Assembly: GCF_018141545.1 (NCBI RefSeq)
Contig: NZ_CP064356.1
Location: 1,749,001 to 1,813,000, forward strand
DNA length: 64,000 nucleotides
DNA from: Miltoncostaea oceani
GTDB lineage: Bacteria > Actinomycetota > Thermoleophilia > Miltoncostaeales > Miltoncostaeaceae
Direction of reading: 5' to 3'
Position numbers and translations under genes: made by a program. The notes beneath the pieces are model-generated. The model saw only the letters and a program-made list of their open reading frames with translations, did no database searches and was not told the origin of the DNA. Positions 1 through 7,830 of this stretch are shown here, one piece after another (position 1 is the stretch's first letter; every line of letters begins with the position of its first letter).

Positions 1-67
1 CGCCGCCCAGGGCGACCTTCTCGCCGAACCTCTTGACGAGGCCCTCGACCTCGATCGCGTCGTTCAT
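1..67 (-). CDS. ABC transporter ATP-binding protein, N-terminal fragment
   Basis: Only the first 22 codons lie in the window and the rest runs off the left edge. The peptide starts MNDAIEVEGLVKRFGEKVAL, the usual first strand of an ABC ATPase (xxVxxLxKxFGxxxAL) as seen in DrrA-type drug or lipid exporters. A GGGAGG ribosome site (72-77, minus strand) precedes the ATG. It is divergent from a tetR gene with a palindromic operator between them, so the regulator probably controls this transporter. The ABC assignment is likely; the substrate cannot be inferred. Confidence 0.7.
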   Translation of the reverse strand, partial: MNDAIEVEGLVKRFGEKVALGG

Positions 68-139
68 GGTGCCTCCCGAGGTGGAACGTGGCCCGGGCGC
101 CCCCGGGGCATCCGTCCAGGCTCCCAGAGCCGCGCTCGT

Positions 140-156
140 TTTACAACCGGTGTAAA
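140..156. promoter_or_regulatory. TetR operator-like inverted repeat
   Basis: TTTACA-ACCGG-TGTAAA is an inverted repeat in the intergenic space between the divergent ABC transporter and tetR genes. A further half-site TGTAAC lies at 168-173, 17 bp from the right arm. The A/T-rich arms stand out in this GC-rich DNA. The arrangement fits autoregulation by the adjacent TetR protein (inference). Confidence 0.6.
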
Positions 157-181
157 CATCGTTCGGCTGTAACTTCGGCGG

Positions 182-187
182 TAGGAT
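182..187 (+). promoter_or_regulatory. -10 box of tetR
   Basis: TAGGAT ends 12 nt before the tetR ATG. No clear -35 is seen. It lies just downstream of the operator-like repeat, so a bound repressor could block it. Confidence 0.45.
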
Positions 188-199
188 GGGCCGAGGACG

Positions 200-871
200 A
201 TGACGGACCCATCGGACGACACCCCGGACCCCGGCCTGCGCGCCCGCAAGAAGGCCCGGACGCGCACGGCGATCTCCGACGTCGCCACCCGCCTGTTCGT
301 GGAGCGGGGGTTCGACGCGGTGACGGTCGCCGACGTCGCGGAGGCGGCGGGCGTCTCGATCAAGACGGTGTTCAACTACTTCGGCTCGAAGGAGGAGCTG
401 TTCCTCGACCGGGACGGGGCGATCCGCGACCTGGTGGTGGAGCGCATCGCGTCGCGGGCGGAGGGGGAGACCCCGACCGCCGCCCTCGGCGCCCTCATGC
501 GCGACAACGCGATCCTCGACCTGCCGGGCTGGGATGCGATCGAGGGTCCCCGCCGGGGGGACTTCGCGGCGTTCCTCGCCACCTGGGAGGCGGCGCCGGC
601 CCTGCAGGCGCGCCAGCTCACCGGCAACGAGCGCCTCGCCGCGGCCCTCGCCGTGGTGCTCGCGGGCGAGAACCCGGACGCCTCGCCCCACGCGGTCGAC
701 GCGTTCGCCGCCGCCCTCGTCGCGGCGCTCCACCTGCGGCAGCGGGCGATCTCCGCGGGCGCCATCGGCGGCGTACCGGCCGACGAGATCCGCGCCCGCG
801 CCGTCGCGATCGCCGACGAGACGATGGCCCGCGCCGCCCGCGCCTTCCCCGACCTGGACCGCCCGGCCTGA
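200..871 (+). CDS. TetR/AcrR family transcriptional regulator
   Basis: 223 aa. Residues about 16-65 form the classic N-terminal TetR helix-turn-helix, with TRLFVERGFDAVTVADVAE followed by AGVSIKTVFNYFGSKEELF. The C-terminal two thirds is a helical ligand-binding domain without recognisable specificity. It is divergent from an ABC-type ATPase, and the gap contains a TTTACA-N5-TGTAAA palindrome, so it probably represses the exporter and itself. The ATG at 200 is chosen because the HTH follows at the normal distance. Confidence 0.9.
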   Translation: MTDPSDDTPDPGLRARKKARTRTAISDVATRLFVERGFDAVTVADVAEAAGVSIKTVFNYFGSKEELFLDRDGAIRDLVVERIASRAEGETPTAALGALMRDNAILDLPGWDAIEGPRRGDFAAFLATWEAAPALQARQLTGNERLAAALAVVLAGENPDASPHAVDAFAAALVAALHLRQRAISAGAIGGVPADEIRARAVAIADETMARAARAFPDLDRPA

Positions 872-959
872 CCAACCGGGGGCGGCGGACCGGGCGAACG
901 TGGAGACTGGCCTCCGCGCCCCGGCCGCCCGGCGGGCGCCACGCGACGGGGGAGACGCC

Positions 960-2012
960 ATGCGGATGAGGTTCCTGGGACGGACGGGGCTGCAGGTGTC
1001 GGCCATCTCGTTCGGCGCGATGACCTTCGGTGGCGCGTCGAGCGAGTTCTTCCGGCCGGTCGGCACGACGGAGCTCGACGAGGCCCGCCGCCAGGTCGAC
1101 CTCTGCCTCGACGCGGGGGTGAACCTCTTCGACACGGCCGACGTCTACTCCGACGGCCGCTCGGAGGAGATCCTCGGCGCCGCCCTCGGCGCCCGCCGCG
1201 CCGACGTCCTCGTCGCGACGAAGCTCCACGGGGCGATGGGCGGCCCGAACGACCGCGGCCAGTCGCGCCACCACATCGTCCGCGCCGTCCACGCGAGCCT
1301 GCGGCGCCTCGGCACCGACTGGATCGACGTGCTGCAGGTCCACGCCATCGACGGCCTCACCGACCCCCAGGAGACCCTGCGCGCCCTCGACGACCTCGTC
1401 CGCGCGGGGACCGTCCGCTACACGGGCTGCTCCAACCACAGCGCCTGGCACCTCATGCGCGCGCTCGGCGTCTCGGAGCGGGAGCACCTGGAGCGCTACA
1501 GCGTCCTGCAGGCCCACTACTCGCTCGTCTCGCGGGAGCTGGAGCACGAGCTGGTGCCGCTCTGCCTCGACCAGGGCGTCGGGATCCTCGTCTGGAGCCC
1601 CCTCGCGGGCGGGTTCCTCACCGGGAAGGTCCGCCGCGGCGAGCGCGGCCCCGAGGGGTCGCGCCAGTCCGTGATGGGACCCCCCGGGGGCCTCGCCGAC
1701 GAGGACCGGGCCTTCGACGTCGTCGACGCCCTCGTCGAGATCGGCGCGGCCCACGGGGTGAGCGCCGCCCAGGTCGCCCTCAACTGGCTGAGCGGCCGGC
1801 CGGGCGTGTCGTCGCTGATCGTCGGCGCCCGCACCGAGGAGCAGCTCGCCGACAACCTCGCCGCGACCGGTTGGGACCTCACCGACGCCGAGGCGGCCCG
1901 GCTCGAGGAGCTGTCGGCCCTCCGCCTCCCGTACCCGTACTGGCACCAGCTCCGCTACAACGCGGAGCGCCTCGACGAGCCGTGGATCGTGGAGCGGCGC
2001 GCCCGGGGCTGA
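960..2012 (+). CDS. aldo/keto reductase (potassium-channel beta-subunit-like group)
   Basis: 350 aa TIM-barrel NAD(P)H-dependent oxidoreductase. The AKR tetrad is visible: Asp58 in the FDTADVY motif, Tyr63, Lys88 in VATKLHG and His128 in VLQVHAID. The C-terminal NADP site includes GARTEEQLADNL. The ATG at 960 is preceded by a GGGGGAG ribosome site (948-954); an internal ATG six bases on is possible. It lies alone, 88 bp after tetR on the same strand. The substrate is unknown. Confidence 0.9.
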   Translation: MRMRFLGRTGLQVSAISFGAMTFGGASSEFFRPVGTTELDEARRQVDLCLDAGVNLFDTADVYSDGRSEEILGAALGARRADVLVATKLHGAMGGPNDRGQSRHHIVRAVHASLRRLGTDWIDVLQVHAIDGLTDPQETLRALDDLVRAGTVRYTGCSNHSAWHLMRALGVSEREHLERYSVLQAHYSLVSRELEHELVPLCLDQGVGILVWSPLAGGFLTGKVRRGERGPEGSRQSVMGPPGGLADEDRAFDVVDALVEIGAAHGVSAAQVALNWLSGRPGVSSLIVGARTEEQLADNLAATGWDLTDAEAARLEELSALRLPYPYWHQLRYNAERLDEPWIVERRARG

Positions 2013-2086
2013 CGGGCGCGCGGTTTCGGGCCGGCCGCGGGCGGGCACGTCCACGGCCGACGCGGCGACGGAGGGGTGGACGGGTC

Positions 2087-2926
2087 ATGGGTGTCACGGA
2101 GGCGCAGGGCCAGGCGGAGCGGGCGGCGGACAACCCGTGGGTCGAGCGGCTGTTCCGCGCCGGCCTCGTGGCGAAGGCGGTCCTCTACGCGGTCGTCGGC
2201 GTCCTGGCGCTCGGCGTCGCGATCGACGTGGGCGGGCGGACGACGGACACCGGCGGCGCGCTGCAGACGCTCGCGGACCAGCCGTTCGGGCGCGTCCTGA
2301 TGGTGCTGCTCGCGATCGGCCTGCTGGGGTACGCGGCGTGGCGGATCGCCCAGGCCGTCCTCGACACCGACGACGAGGGCGACGGCGCGAAGGCCGTCGT
2401 CACGCGGATCGGCGCCGCCGCCAGCGCCCTCATCCACCTGGGGCTGATGGTCCTCGCGATCCGGCTCGTCGCCGACTCCGGTTCGGGGTCCGGCGGCGCC
2501 GGGGGGTCCGGCAGCCGCGCGGACCAGGAGTCGCAGGCCACCGCCGGCGTCTTCGACTGGCCGGCGGGGCGCTGGATCGTGCTGGTCGCCGCCGCCGTCG
2601 TGATCGGGGTCGGCGCCTACAACGTGTACGAGGGGATCAGCCGGGGCTTCATGGACAAGATGCGCGTGGCCGGCTCCCGGCGGCGCCTCGTGGAGCGCCT
2701 CGGCGTCGTCGGCTACGTCGCCCGCGGCGTGGTGTTCGGCATCGCGGGCGTCTTCCTCGCGAAGGCCGCGATCGAGTACGACGCGAAGGAGGCCGTCGGC
2801 ATCGACGGCGCCCTCGCCGAGCTCGCCGACCGGTCCTTCGGCCCGGTGCTGCTCGGGATCGTCGCGGCCGGCCTCATCGCGTACGCCCTCACCTGCCTCG
2901 CCTGGGCGCGGTACCGCGAGTTCTAG
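2087..2926 (+). CDS. DUF1206 family membrane protein
   Basis: 279 aa with six predicted membrane segments arranged as three pairs, each pair resembling the repeat of DUF1206 proteins: a Gly/Ala-rich helix, a short loop around DQPFG or DRSFG, then a second helix. A Gly/Ser-rich linker (about residues 127-145) follows the second pair. The ATG at 2087 has a GGAGGGG ribosome site 8 nt upstream. Its TAG stop lies inside the left end of an inverted-repeat element. The function of the family is unknown. Confidence 0.85.
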   Translation: MGVTEAQGQAERAADNPWVERLFRAGLVAKAVLYAVVGVLALGVAIDVGGRTTDTGGALQTLADQPFGRVLMVLLAIGLLGYAAWRIAQAVLDTDDEGDGAKAVVTRIGAAASALIHLGLMVLAIRLVADSGSGSGGAGGSGSRADQESQATAGVFDWPAGRWIVLVAAAVVIGVGAYNVYEGISRGFMDKMRVAGSRRRLVERLGVVGYVARGVVFGIAGVFLAKAAIEYDAKEAVGIDGALAELADRSFGPVLLGIVAAGLIAYALTCLAWARYREF

Positions 2927-3087
2927 TGTCCCGATGCAGCAGTTCGGTGGCGCTTCCCGGCTGCATCGCGGCGCGATGCTGCGTCCTCGGCAGACCCGGT
3001 ATGCCCGATACCGGGCCTGACCTGCGTCCTTGCCTCGCTTGCGATTCGCTCGGGAACCGCATACGAACTCCTGAATCGGGTCACTAG
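2923..3087. repeat. 165-bp structured element with 37-bp imperfect terminal inverted repeats
   Basis: Left end 2923-2959 and the reverse complement of right end 3051-3087 match at 30 of 37 positions, both beginning CTAGTG and CCCGAT. The core holds two perfect hairpins, GCATCGC/GCGATGC (2963-2979) and CCCGGTAT/ATACCGGG (2995-3015). The TAG stop codons of both flanking convergent genes lie in the terminal CTAG. It resembles a non-coding MITE or palindromic mobile unit, and may also act as a bidirectional terminator (inference). Confidence 0.65.
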
Positions 3088-3713
3088 CCCCCGTCGGGGC
3101 CGGGCGCCCCGGCGCGCGTGGACAGGAAGATGCGGAGTTCCTCCTTCGCGCCCCCGCAGACCGGGTGGCCGTGGGCGAGGAGCAGGTGGTCGAAGTCGAG
3201 GTCGAGCAGGCGGGTGTACGCCGCCGTGAGGGCCGCGCGTGTGCGGTCCGGGTCGTGCATCAGGTCGTCCGGGACGTAGCCGAGCGGCGCGTCGGCCGGC
3301 ATCCGCACGAGGCCGTCGGCGACCGCGATCGCCCGGTGGGCGGGTGCGAACAGCGCCGTCTCGTCGGCGCAGATGCCGCCGACCTCGACCGCCGTCACCC
3401 CACCCGGCAGGTCGTCGCCGGCGGAGAAGAACTCGACGGGCTCGCCCGCGGTGAACTCCTGCGCCCCGAGGCGGTTGACCAGCACCCGGGTGCCGAAACG
3501 CTCGGCGAACAGGCCGGCGTCGCGGTAGTGGTGCCGGTTCGTGAGGAGCGCGGCCACCGGCGCGCCGGACCCCTCGAACCAGTCGAGGCCCTCGGCGGGG
3601 ACGCGGGGGTCGATGAGCACCCGCTCCTCCACGAGGTAGTAGGAGCTGAGCTCGATGCCCCACTTCGGATGGAGGGCGGTCCACCACATGACGCCGGGGA
3701 GGATGGTCTGCAT
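3084..3713 (-). CDS. metallo-beta-lactamase-fold protein with degenerate metal motif
   Basis: 209 aa. The pattern of short strands, an LLTNRHHYRDA segment where the HxHxDH motif belongs, PAHRAIAVADG (the usual second His/Asp region) and a final HGHP loop suggest the MBL fold. At the key motif only one of the four ligands (about His61) is kept: the first His is Asn59, the Asp is Tyr63 and the last His is Arg64. It may be a non-catalytic or altered hydrolase. The stop is inside the inverted-repeat element shared with the converging DUF1206 gene. Confidence 0.7.
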   Translation of the reverse strand: MQTILPGVMWWTALHPKWGIELSSYYLVEERVLIDPRVPAEGLDWFEGSGAPVAALLTNRHHYRDAGLFAERFGTRVLVNRLGAQEFTAGEPVEFFSAGDDLPGGVTAVEVGGICADETALFAPAHRAIAVADGLVRMPADAPLGYVPDDLMHDPDRTRAALTAAYTRLLDLDFDHLLLAHGHPVCGGAKEELRIFLSTRAGAPGPDGG

Positions 3714-3832
3714 GGGCCCATCCTCTCACCGCGCCCCGACGGCGGCCCGGCGGGGTGGTGACGCACCTCCGGGGCCCCCGCGCTTCACGCGGGCCGCGCG
3801 GAGGGCGATGATGGGGGGATGCCGGTGACCAC

Positions 3833-4078
3833 GTGAGACGACGCCCCCTCGAGCCGATCGAGGTGGCCTGCCCGACCTGCGGGCTGATCGCCGAGCTGTT
3901 CCGCCCCGTCGGCACCCGCCGCCCCAAGCTGTGCCGCTGCCCCGCCCCGGAGCGCGTCGCCAAGGCGACCCGGCCGCGGGTCTGCATCAGCTGCCCCACC
4001 ATCCTCAACCGCTACAACGCCGGCGTCGAGTGCGGCGCCTGCGCCCGCGCCCGGGCCGCCGGGAGGCCCCGGAGCTGA
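3833..4078 (+). CDS. small cysteine-rich zinc-ribbon-like protein
   Basis: 81 aa, basic, with paired cysteines: CPTCG near residue 13, LCRC near 33, CISC near 51 and CGAC near 67. The spacing of four Cys pairs suggests two zinc-binding knuckles. GTG at 3833 is the only in-frame start after an upstream stop; a G-rich stretch about 14 nt upstream is a poor ribosome site, so the start is uncertain. It converges on the serine hydrolase gene. No family is recognised. Confidence 0.5.
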   Translation: MRRRPLEPIEVACPTCGLIAELFRPVGTRRPKLCRCPAPERVAKATRPRVCISCPTILNRYNAGVECGACARARAAGRPRS

Positions 4079-4096
4079 CGGCTCGGTCCCCGCGGG

Positions 4097-5491
4097 TCAG
4101 GGCCCCGCGGCGACCCCCGCCACCCGCGCCCCGACCGCCCGGGCACGCGGAAGGGAGACACCCCGGTCGTCGTAGGTGAGGAGCACCGCGATCACCGGCC
4201 CGCGCGGCGTGTAGGCGATCCCCGCGCCGTGGCGTGCCGCCCGGACCCACCCGTTCTTCTGGGCGACCGGCGTCCCCGCCGGGAGCCCGGCGGCGAGGAG
4301 GCTCGCGTTGTCGCCGCGCTGCTCCGACCCGAGCAGCCAGCCGATCCCGAGCCGCGCGGCGTGCGCCGTCAGCCCCGTCTGCGCACGGGCGCCGGGCGCG
4401 CCGACCGCGGCGGCGTGGAGCGCGAACAGCATCCGTCCCAGGTCCTGGGCGGTCGTCACCCGCCGGGACACCCGCGGCGGCGCCGCCCCCGCACCCGGCG
4501 CGGGCAGGGCCGGCTGCAGCTCGGTGCCGACGATGTACTCGCCCGGGAACGTGCTCGACCGGGCCCCGAGGCGGCGGAGGCCGTCCGCCGCCGTCGCCGC
4601 GCCACCGAGCCGGCGCAGCACCCGGTTCGTCGCGAGGTTGCTCGACCAGCCCGCCATCGCCCGCAGGTCGTACGCGAGGGGTGCGCGCTCGGGCGCGGCG
4701 CCGAGGCGGGCCAGGGCGCCGACCAGCAGGCCGATCTTCACCGTCGAGGCGGCGGGGAACGGCGCGCCCGCCGCGACGCCCGCCGTGGCGCCCGTCGCGA
4801 GGTCCTGCACCCAGGCGGCGCGGTACGCCGGCGCGCCCGACAGCGCCCGGGTGAGGGCGGCGGCGCGGGCCGGGTCGACCCGGTCGCCGGGGACGGCGGC
4901 CGCCGCGGAGCGGGGGAGCAGCCACGCCCCCGCCGCCCGCGAGGACCCGGCGGGGGCGCCCGCGCGGGTGAAGTCGACGCGCAGTGCGTGGCGGCCGGGG
5001 GAGGCCGACACGGTGAACCGGGCGCGGCCACCGCGTACCGCGACCTCCCCGGCGGGGCGGCCGTCGACCGTGAGGCGCGCCGCGTCGGCCCCCGCCGGCG
5101 CGCGGGCCACGACGACGCCGAGGAACGCCTCGCCGTCGGAGGGGGACATGGCCGCCGGCGCCGCCGCCGCGCGCCCGCCGGGACCGCGGCACAGGCCCCG
5201 CGCGGCACCGGCCCGCACCGGCGCCCGGGCGGCCTCGGCGGCCCGCCGGCCCGCCGCGACGTCGCCGGCGCTCGGGCGGTCGATCCCCTCCATCTGCCGC
5301 ACCCTGCCCGCCGCGTAGCGCGCGAGCGCGACCTGCAGCGGCCGGCAGCGGGCGCTCACGGGACCCGCGGCCCGCAGGGCCTCCTGCAGGTCGCGCGCCG
5401 CGTCGTAGGCGGCCTGCCACCCGTCCGGGTCGGCCGCCCGCAGGGCCGCGAGCTCGGCGGCGGGCTGGAGCGTCGACGCCGCGCGCGCCAC
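4097..5491 (-). CDS. class A beta-lactamase-like serine hydrolase
   Basis: About 464 aa. The C-terminal half (from about residue 215) carries the penicillin-recognising serine hydrolase motifs: SxxK as S249-TV-K252, SxN as S283-S-N285 and KNG at 412-414 in the KTG position. The N-terminal 200 residues are an Ala/Arg-rich helical region followed by a beta-sandwich-like stretch, not part of the family. No signal peptide is evident although such enzymes are usually exported. GTG 5491, 18 nt after the upstream mscS stop, is the chosen start; later ATGs are possible. Confidence 0.75.
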   Translation of the reverse strand: MARAASTLQPAAELAALRAADPDGWQAAYDAARDLQEALRAAGPVSARCRPLQVALARYAAGRVRQMEGIDRPSAGDVAAGRRAAEAARAPVRAGAARGLCRGPGGRAAAAPAAMSPSDGEAFLGVVVARAPAGADAARLTVDGRPAGEVAVRGGRARFTVSASPGRHALRVDFTRAGAPAGSSRAAGAWLLPRSAAAAVPGDRVDPARAAALTRALSGAPAYRAAWVQDLATGATAGVAAGAPFPAASTVKIGLLVGALARLGAAPERAPLAYDLRAMAGWSSNLATNRVLRRLGGAATAADGLRRLGARSSTFPGEYIVGTELQPALPAPGAGAAPPRVSRRVTTAQDLGRMLFALHAAAVGAPGARAQTGLTAHAARLGIGWLLGSEQRGDNASLLAAGLPAGTPVAQKNGWVRAARHGAGIAYTPRGPVIAVLLTYDDRGVSLPRARAVGARVAGVAAGP

Positions 5492-5508
5492 GCCCGCATC
5501 GGCGGCCG

Positions 5509-6570
5509 TCAGGTGGCGAGCGATAGCGGCGACCCCGCGCCGAGGTCGGCGCGGACACGGGGCAGGCTGTCGGGGTGGTGCTCGCGCAGGAAGGCCAGCA
5601 ACGCCTCCCGCACCTCGCAGCGCAGGTCCCACGCCCGGGGTGCGTCGCTCGCGCTCACCAGTGCCCGCACCTCGACGGTGTGGGGGTGGCTGTCGACCAC
5701 CTGCAGGCCCGACTGGCGCCCGTCCCACAGCGGCGACGCCTCCAGCACCCGGCTCAGCTCGTCGCGGAGCTCCCCCATCGGGACGGCGTGGTCGAGGTGC
5801 AGGTGCACGGCGCCCGTCATCCGCGATCGGGAGCGCGTCCAGTTCTCGAACGGGGTGCTCGTGAAGTACGAGATCGGCAGGATCAGCCGCCGCTCGTCCC
5901 ACAACGCCACCACCACGTAGGTGAACGTGATCTCGTCGATGCGGCCGTACTCGCCCTCGAGGACGACGACGTCGTCGAGGCGGATCGGCTCCGTGAGGGC
6001 GATCTGGATCCCCGCCAGCAGGTTCCCGAGCGCCTGCTGCGCCGCCAGGCCGATCACGATCCCCGCGATCCCCGCCGACGCCAGCAGGCTCGCCCCGAGG
6101 GTCCGCACCGACGGGAACGTCGTGAGCATCACCGCCGCCGCGACCACGCCGATCAGGACCGCCGCGATGCGCCGCAGGATCGCCGCCTGGGTGTGCACCC
6201 GGCGGGCACGCAGGTTGTCCGCCGACGCGACGTCGAACCGGTTCGCCACGACCTCCGCCGCCGCGCCGACCAGCCCGATCAGCATCCACGCCACCGCCGC
6301 GATCGTCACCAGCGCGAGCGCGTGGCGGGCGACGCCGAGGTCGTCGTGGACCTCCTCCAGGACCCTCAGGCCGGCGAGGGCGGTCAGCGACGCGACCAAC
6401 AGCAGCGACGGCCGGCGGCAGTGGTCGACGAACGCGCGGCCGGCGCCGGCGCGACCGGAGACGTGGGCGATCAGCGCCATCAGCGCCATGTGGGCGGCGA
6501 CGGCGAGGGCGACGGCGGCGATGACGGCGCCGGCGGCGAGCAGGGCGTTCTGGCGGACGGCGTCGCTCAG
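5509..6570 (-). CDS. MscS-family mechanosensitive channel
   Basis: 353 aa. Four N-terminal hydrophobic segments precede the pore helix, ASLLASAGIAGIVIGLAAQQ followed by ALGNLLAGI, then the beta-domain sequence DDVVVLEGEYGRIDEI and a cytoplasmic alpha/beta domain. It should act as a tension-gated inner-membrane channel releasing solutes on hypo-osmotic shock. The start is taken as CTG at 6570 because a GGAGGAGG ribosome site lies 5-6 nt upstream and no ATG, GTG or TTG fits. The serine hydrolase gene follows 17 nt downstream and is probably cotranscribed. Confidence 0.85.
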   Translation of the reverse strand: MSDAVRQNALLAAGAVIAAVALAVAAHMALMALIAHVSGRAGAGRAFVDHCRRPSLLLVASLTALAGLRVLEEVHDDLGVARHALALVTIAAVAWMLIGLVGAAAEVVANRFDVASADNLRARRVHTQAAILRRIAAVLIGVVAAAVMLTTFPSVRTLGASLLASAGIAGIVIGLAAQQALGNLLAGIQIALTEPIRLDDVVVLEGEYGRIDEITFTYVVVALWDERRLILPISYFTSTPFENWTRSRSRMTGAVHLHLDHAVPMGELRDELSRVLEASPLWDGRQSGLQVVDSHPHTVEVRALVSASDAPRAWDLRCEVREALLAFLREHHPDSLPRVRADLGAGSPLSLAT

Positions 6571-6746
6571 GGGGTCCTCCTCCGTGGGGTGCGGGGGGGC
6601 GCGGCGGGCGCGCCCGGCGACGACACGACTACCACAGGGCCGGCGGCCGGCCGGGACGCGCCGGGCCGCCCGGCACCGCCCCGGGCGGGTGGGGACCGCC
6701 CGATTCGGGCAGACTCGGCGCGAGGCACCCGAGACGGGGGGACGGC

Positions 6747-6932
6747 ATGAGCGGTGGGACCGACAGGGGACGCCCGGCGGAGGACGGCCCGGGCACCGAG
6801 GACCAGGAGCACCGGCTGCAGCGGGAGCGGGAGAAGGCGGCGCCCTCCGACCACGACGACGCGTCGGGACCCGGGTACACCGCCCGCCCGAGCGACGAGG
6901 AGCCCGAGACCCGGGAGGGCGGGGACGGCTGA
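6747..6932 (+). CDS. small hydrophilic protein of unknown function
   Basis: 61 aa, almost entirely charged and polar (many Asp, Glu, Arg, Gly, Pro), predicted disordered, with no Cys or membrane segment. The ATG is preceded by a G6 tract (6736-6741) at usable ribosome-site distance. It precedes the BI-1 family gene on the same strand by 67 bp. No family recognised; being short and low-complexity it could be spurious. Confidence 0.4.
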   Translation: MSGGTDRGRPAEDGPGTEDQEHRLQREREKAAPSDHDDASGPGYTARPSDEEPETREGGDG

Positions 6933-6999
6933 GCGGGGCTCGGCGGGGCCCCCGCGCCGGAGTACCCTGACCCCGTCGGCGTCGATGAGGAGGGGAGCC

Positions 7000-7695
7000 G
7001 TGGCGGAGACGCCCGAGCAGTACGGGTACGAGCGGGAGACGTGGGAGCGGGGGACCGCCGCGGCGGCGCAGGACGACGCCCGGGCGATCTTCGGCAAGGT
7101 CATGTTCCTCGTCGCGGTGACCGCCGGGTTCGCCGCCGCGGGCGCCTACGTGGCGCGCGACATCTCCGGCGGATGGGCCCTCGCCGCGTTCATCGGGGCG
7201 ATCGCGCTGACGTTCGCGATCGGCCTCGGCGGCCGCAAGGAGGAGGCGACCCCCCTCCAGATGGGCCTGCTGTTCCTGATCGGGCTGCTGCTCGGCGTGG
7301 GGATCGGACCGACGATCGACGCCTACGCGAGCGTCGAGGGCGGCGGGACCCTGGTCGCCCAGGCGGCAGGCCTGACGGCGCTGTTCATGGCCGTCCTCGG
7401 GACGATCGGCTACGTGACGAAGCGCGACCTGAGCGCGATCGGCCGGATCTCGTTCATCGGCCTCATCGCCCTGCTGGTGTTCGGCATCGTCGCGATCTTC
7501 GTGAACATCCCGAACGAGGACCTGATCTGGTGCATCGGCGGCCTCGTCGTGTTCGCCGGGCTCACCCTGTTCGACTTCTGGCGGCTCCGGCGCGCCGGCA
7601 ACGGCGACGTCGCGCTGATCGCGCTGTCGATCTTCCTCGACGCGTTCAACGTCTTCCTGTTCATCCTCCGCCTCCTCGGAGGCAACCGGGGCTAG
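7000..7695 (+). CDS. Bax inhibitor-1/YccA family membrane protein
   Basis: 231 aa with about seven membrane helices after a 40-residue polar N-terminus. The last helices contain FAGLTLFDFWRLRR and a C-terminal LDAFNVFLFILRLLGG, the hallmark end of BI-1/YccA proteins that form pH-sensitive ion-leak channels. GTG at 7000 is chosen because AGGAGGGG (6988-6995) sits 4-5 nt upstream; the ATG at 6985 overlaps that site. A strong hairpin follows the stop. Confidence 0.88.
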   Translation: MAETPEQYGYERETWERGTAAAAQDDARAIFGKVMFLVAVTAGFAAAGAYVARDISGGWALAAFIGAIALTFAIGLGGRKEEATPLQMGLLFLIGLLLGVGIGPTIDAYASVEGGGTLVAQAAGLTALFMAVLGTIGYVTKRDLSAIGRISFIGLIALLVFGIVAIFVNIPNEDLIWCIGGLVVFAGLTLFDFWRLRRAGNGDVALIALSIFLDAFNVFLFILRLLGGNRG

Positions 7696-7704
7696 GTCGG
7701 GACG

Positions 7705-7732
7705 GGGCGGGCCGGCACATGCCGACCCGCCC
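7705..7732. terminator. hairpin terminator
   Basis: GGGCGGG-C-CGGC, loop ACAT, GCCG-A-CCCGCCC: a 12-position stem with one C/A mismatch, 10 nt after the BI-1 gene stop. There is no T tract. Further hairpins at 7755-7775 and 7797-7809 lie before the converging Rpf-like gene. Confidence 0.6.
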
Positions 7733-7754
7733 GAGCCTCTTCGGCGGCCGTCCC

Positions 7755-7809
7755 CGGCGGCAGCCGGTGCCGCCGTCCGCGGCGTGCTCGCGATCAGCGG
7801 CGAAGCCGC
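7755..7809. terminator. two hairpins between convergent genes
   Basis: CGGCGGCA/TGCCGCCG (7755-7775, loop GCCGG) and GCGGC-GAA-GCCGC (7797-7809) lie just past the 3' end of the minus-strand Rpf-like gene and could terminate it. Confidence 0.4.
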
Positions 7810-7830
7810 CACGAGAGCCGCTTGAGACGC

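Noticed and set aside
4097-6289. A single 730-codon protein joining the serine hydrolase to sequence upstream
   Set aside because: The upstream part is a shadow of the mscS gene, which has clear family motifs in another frame.
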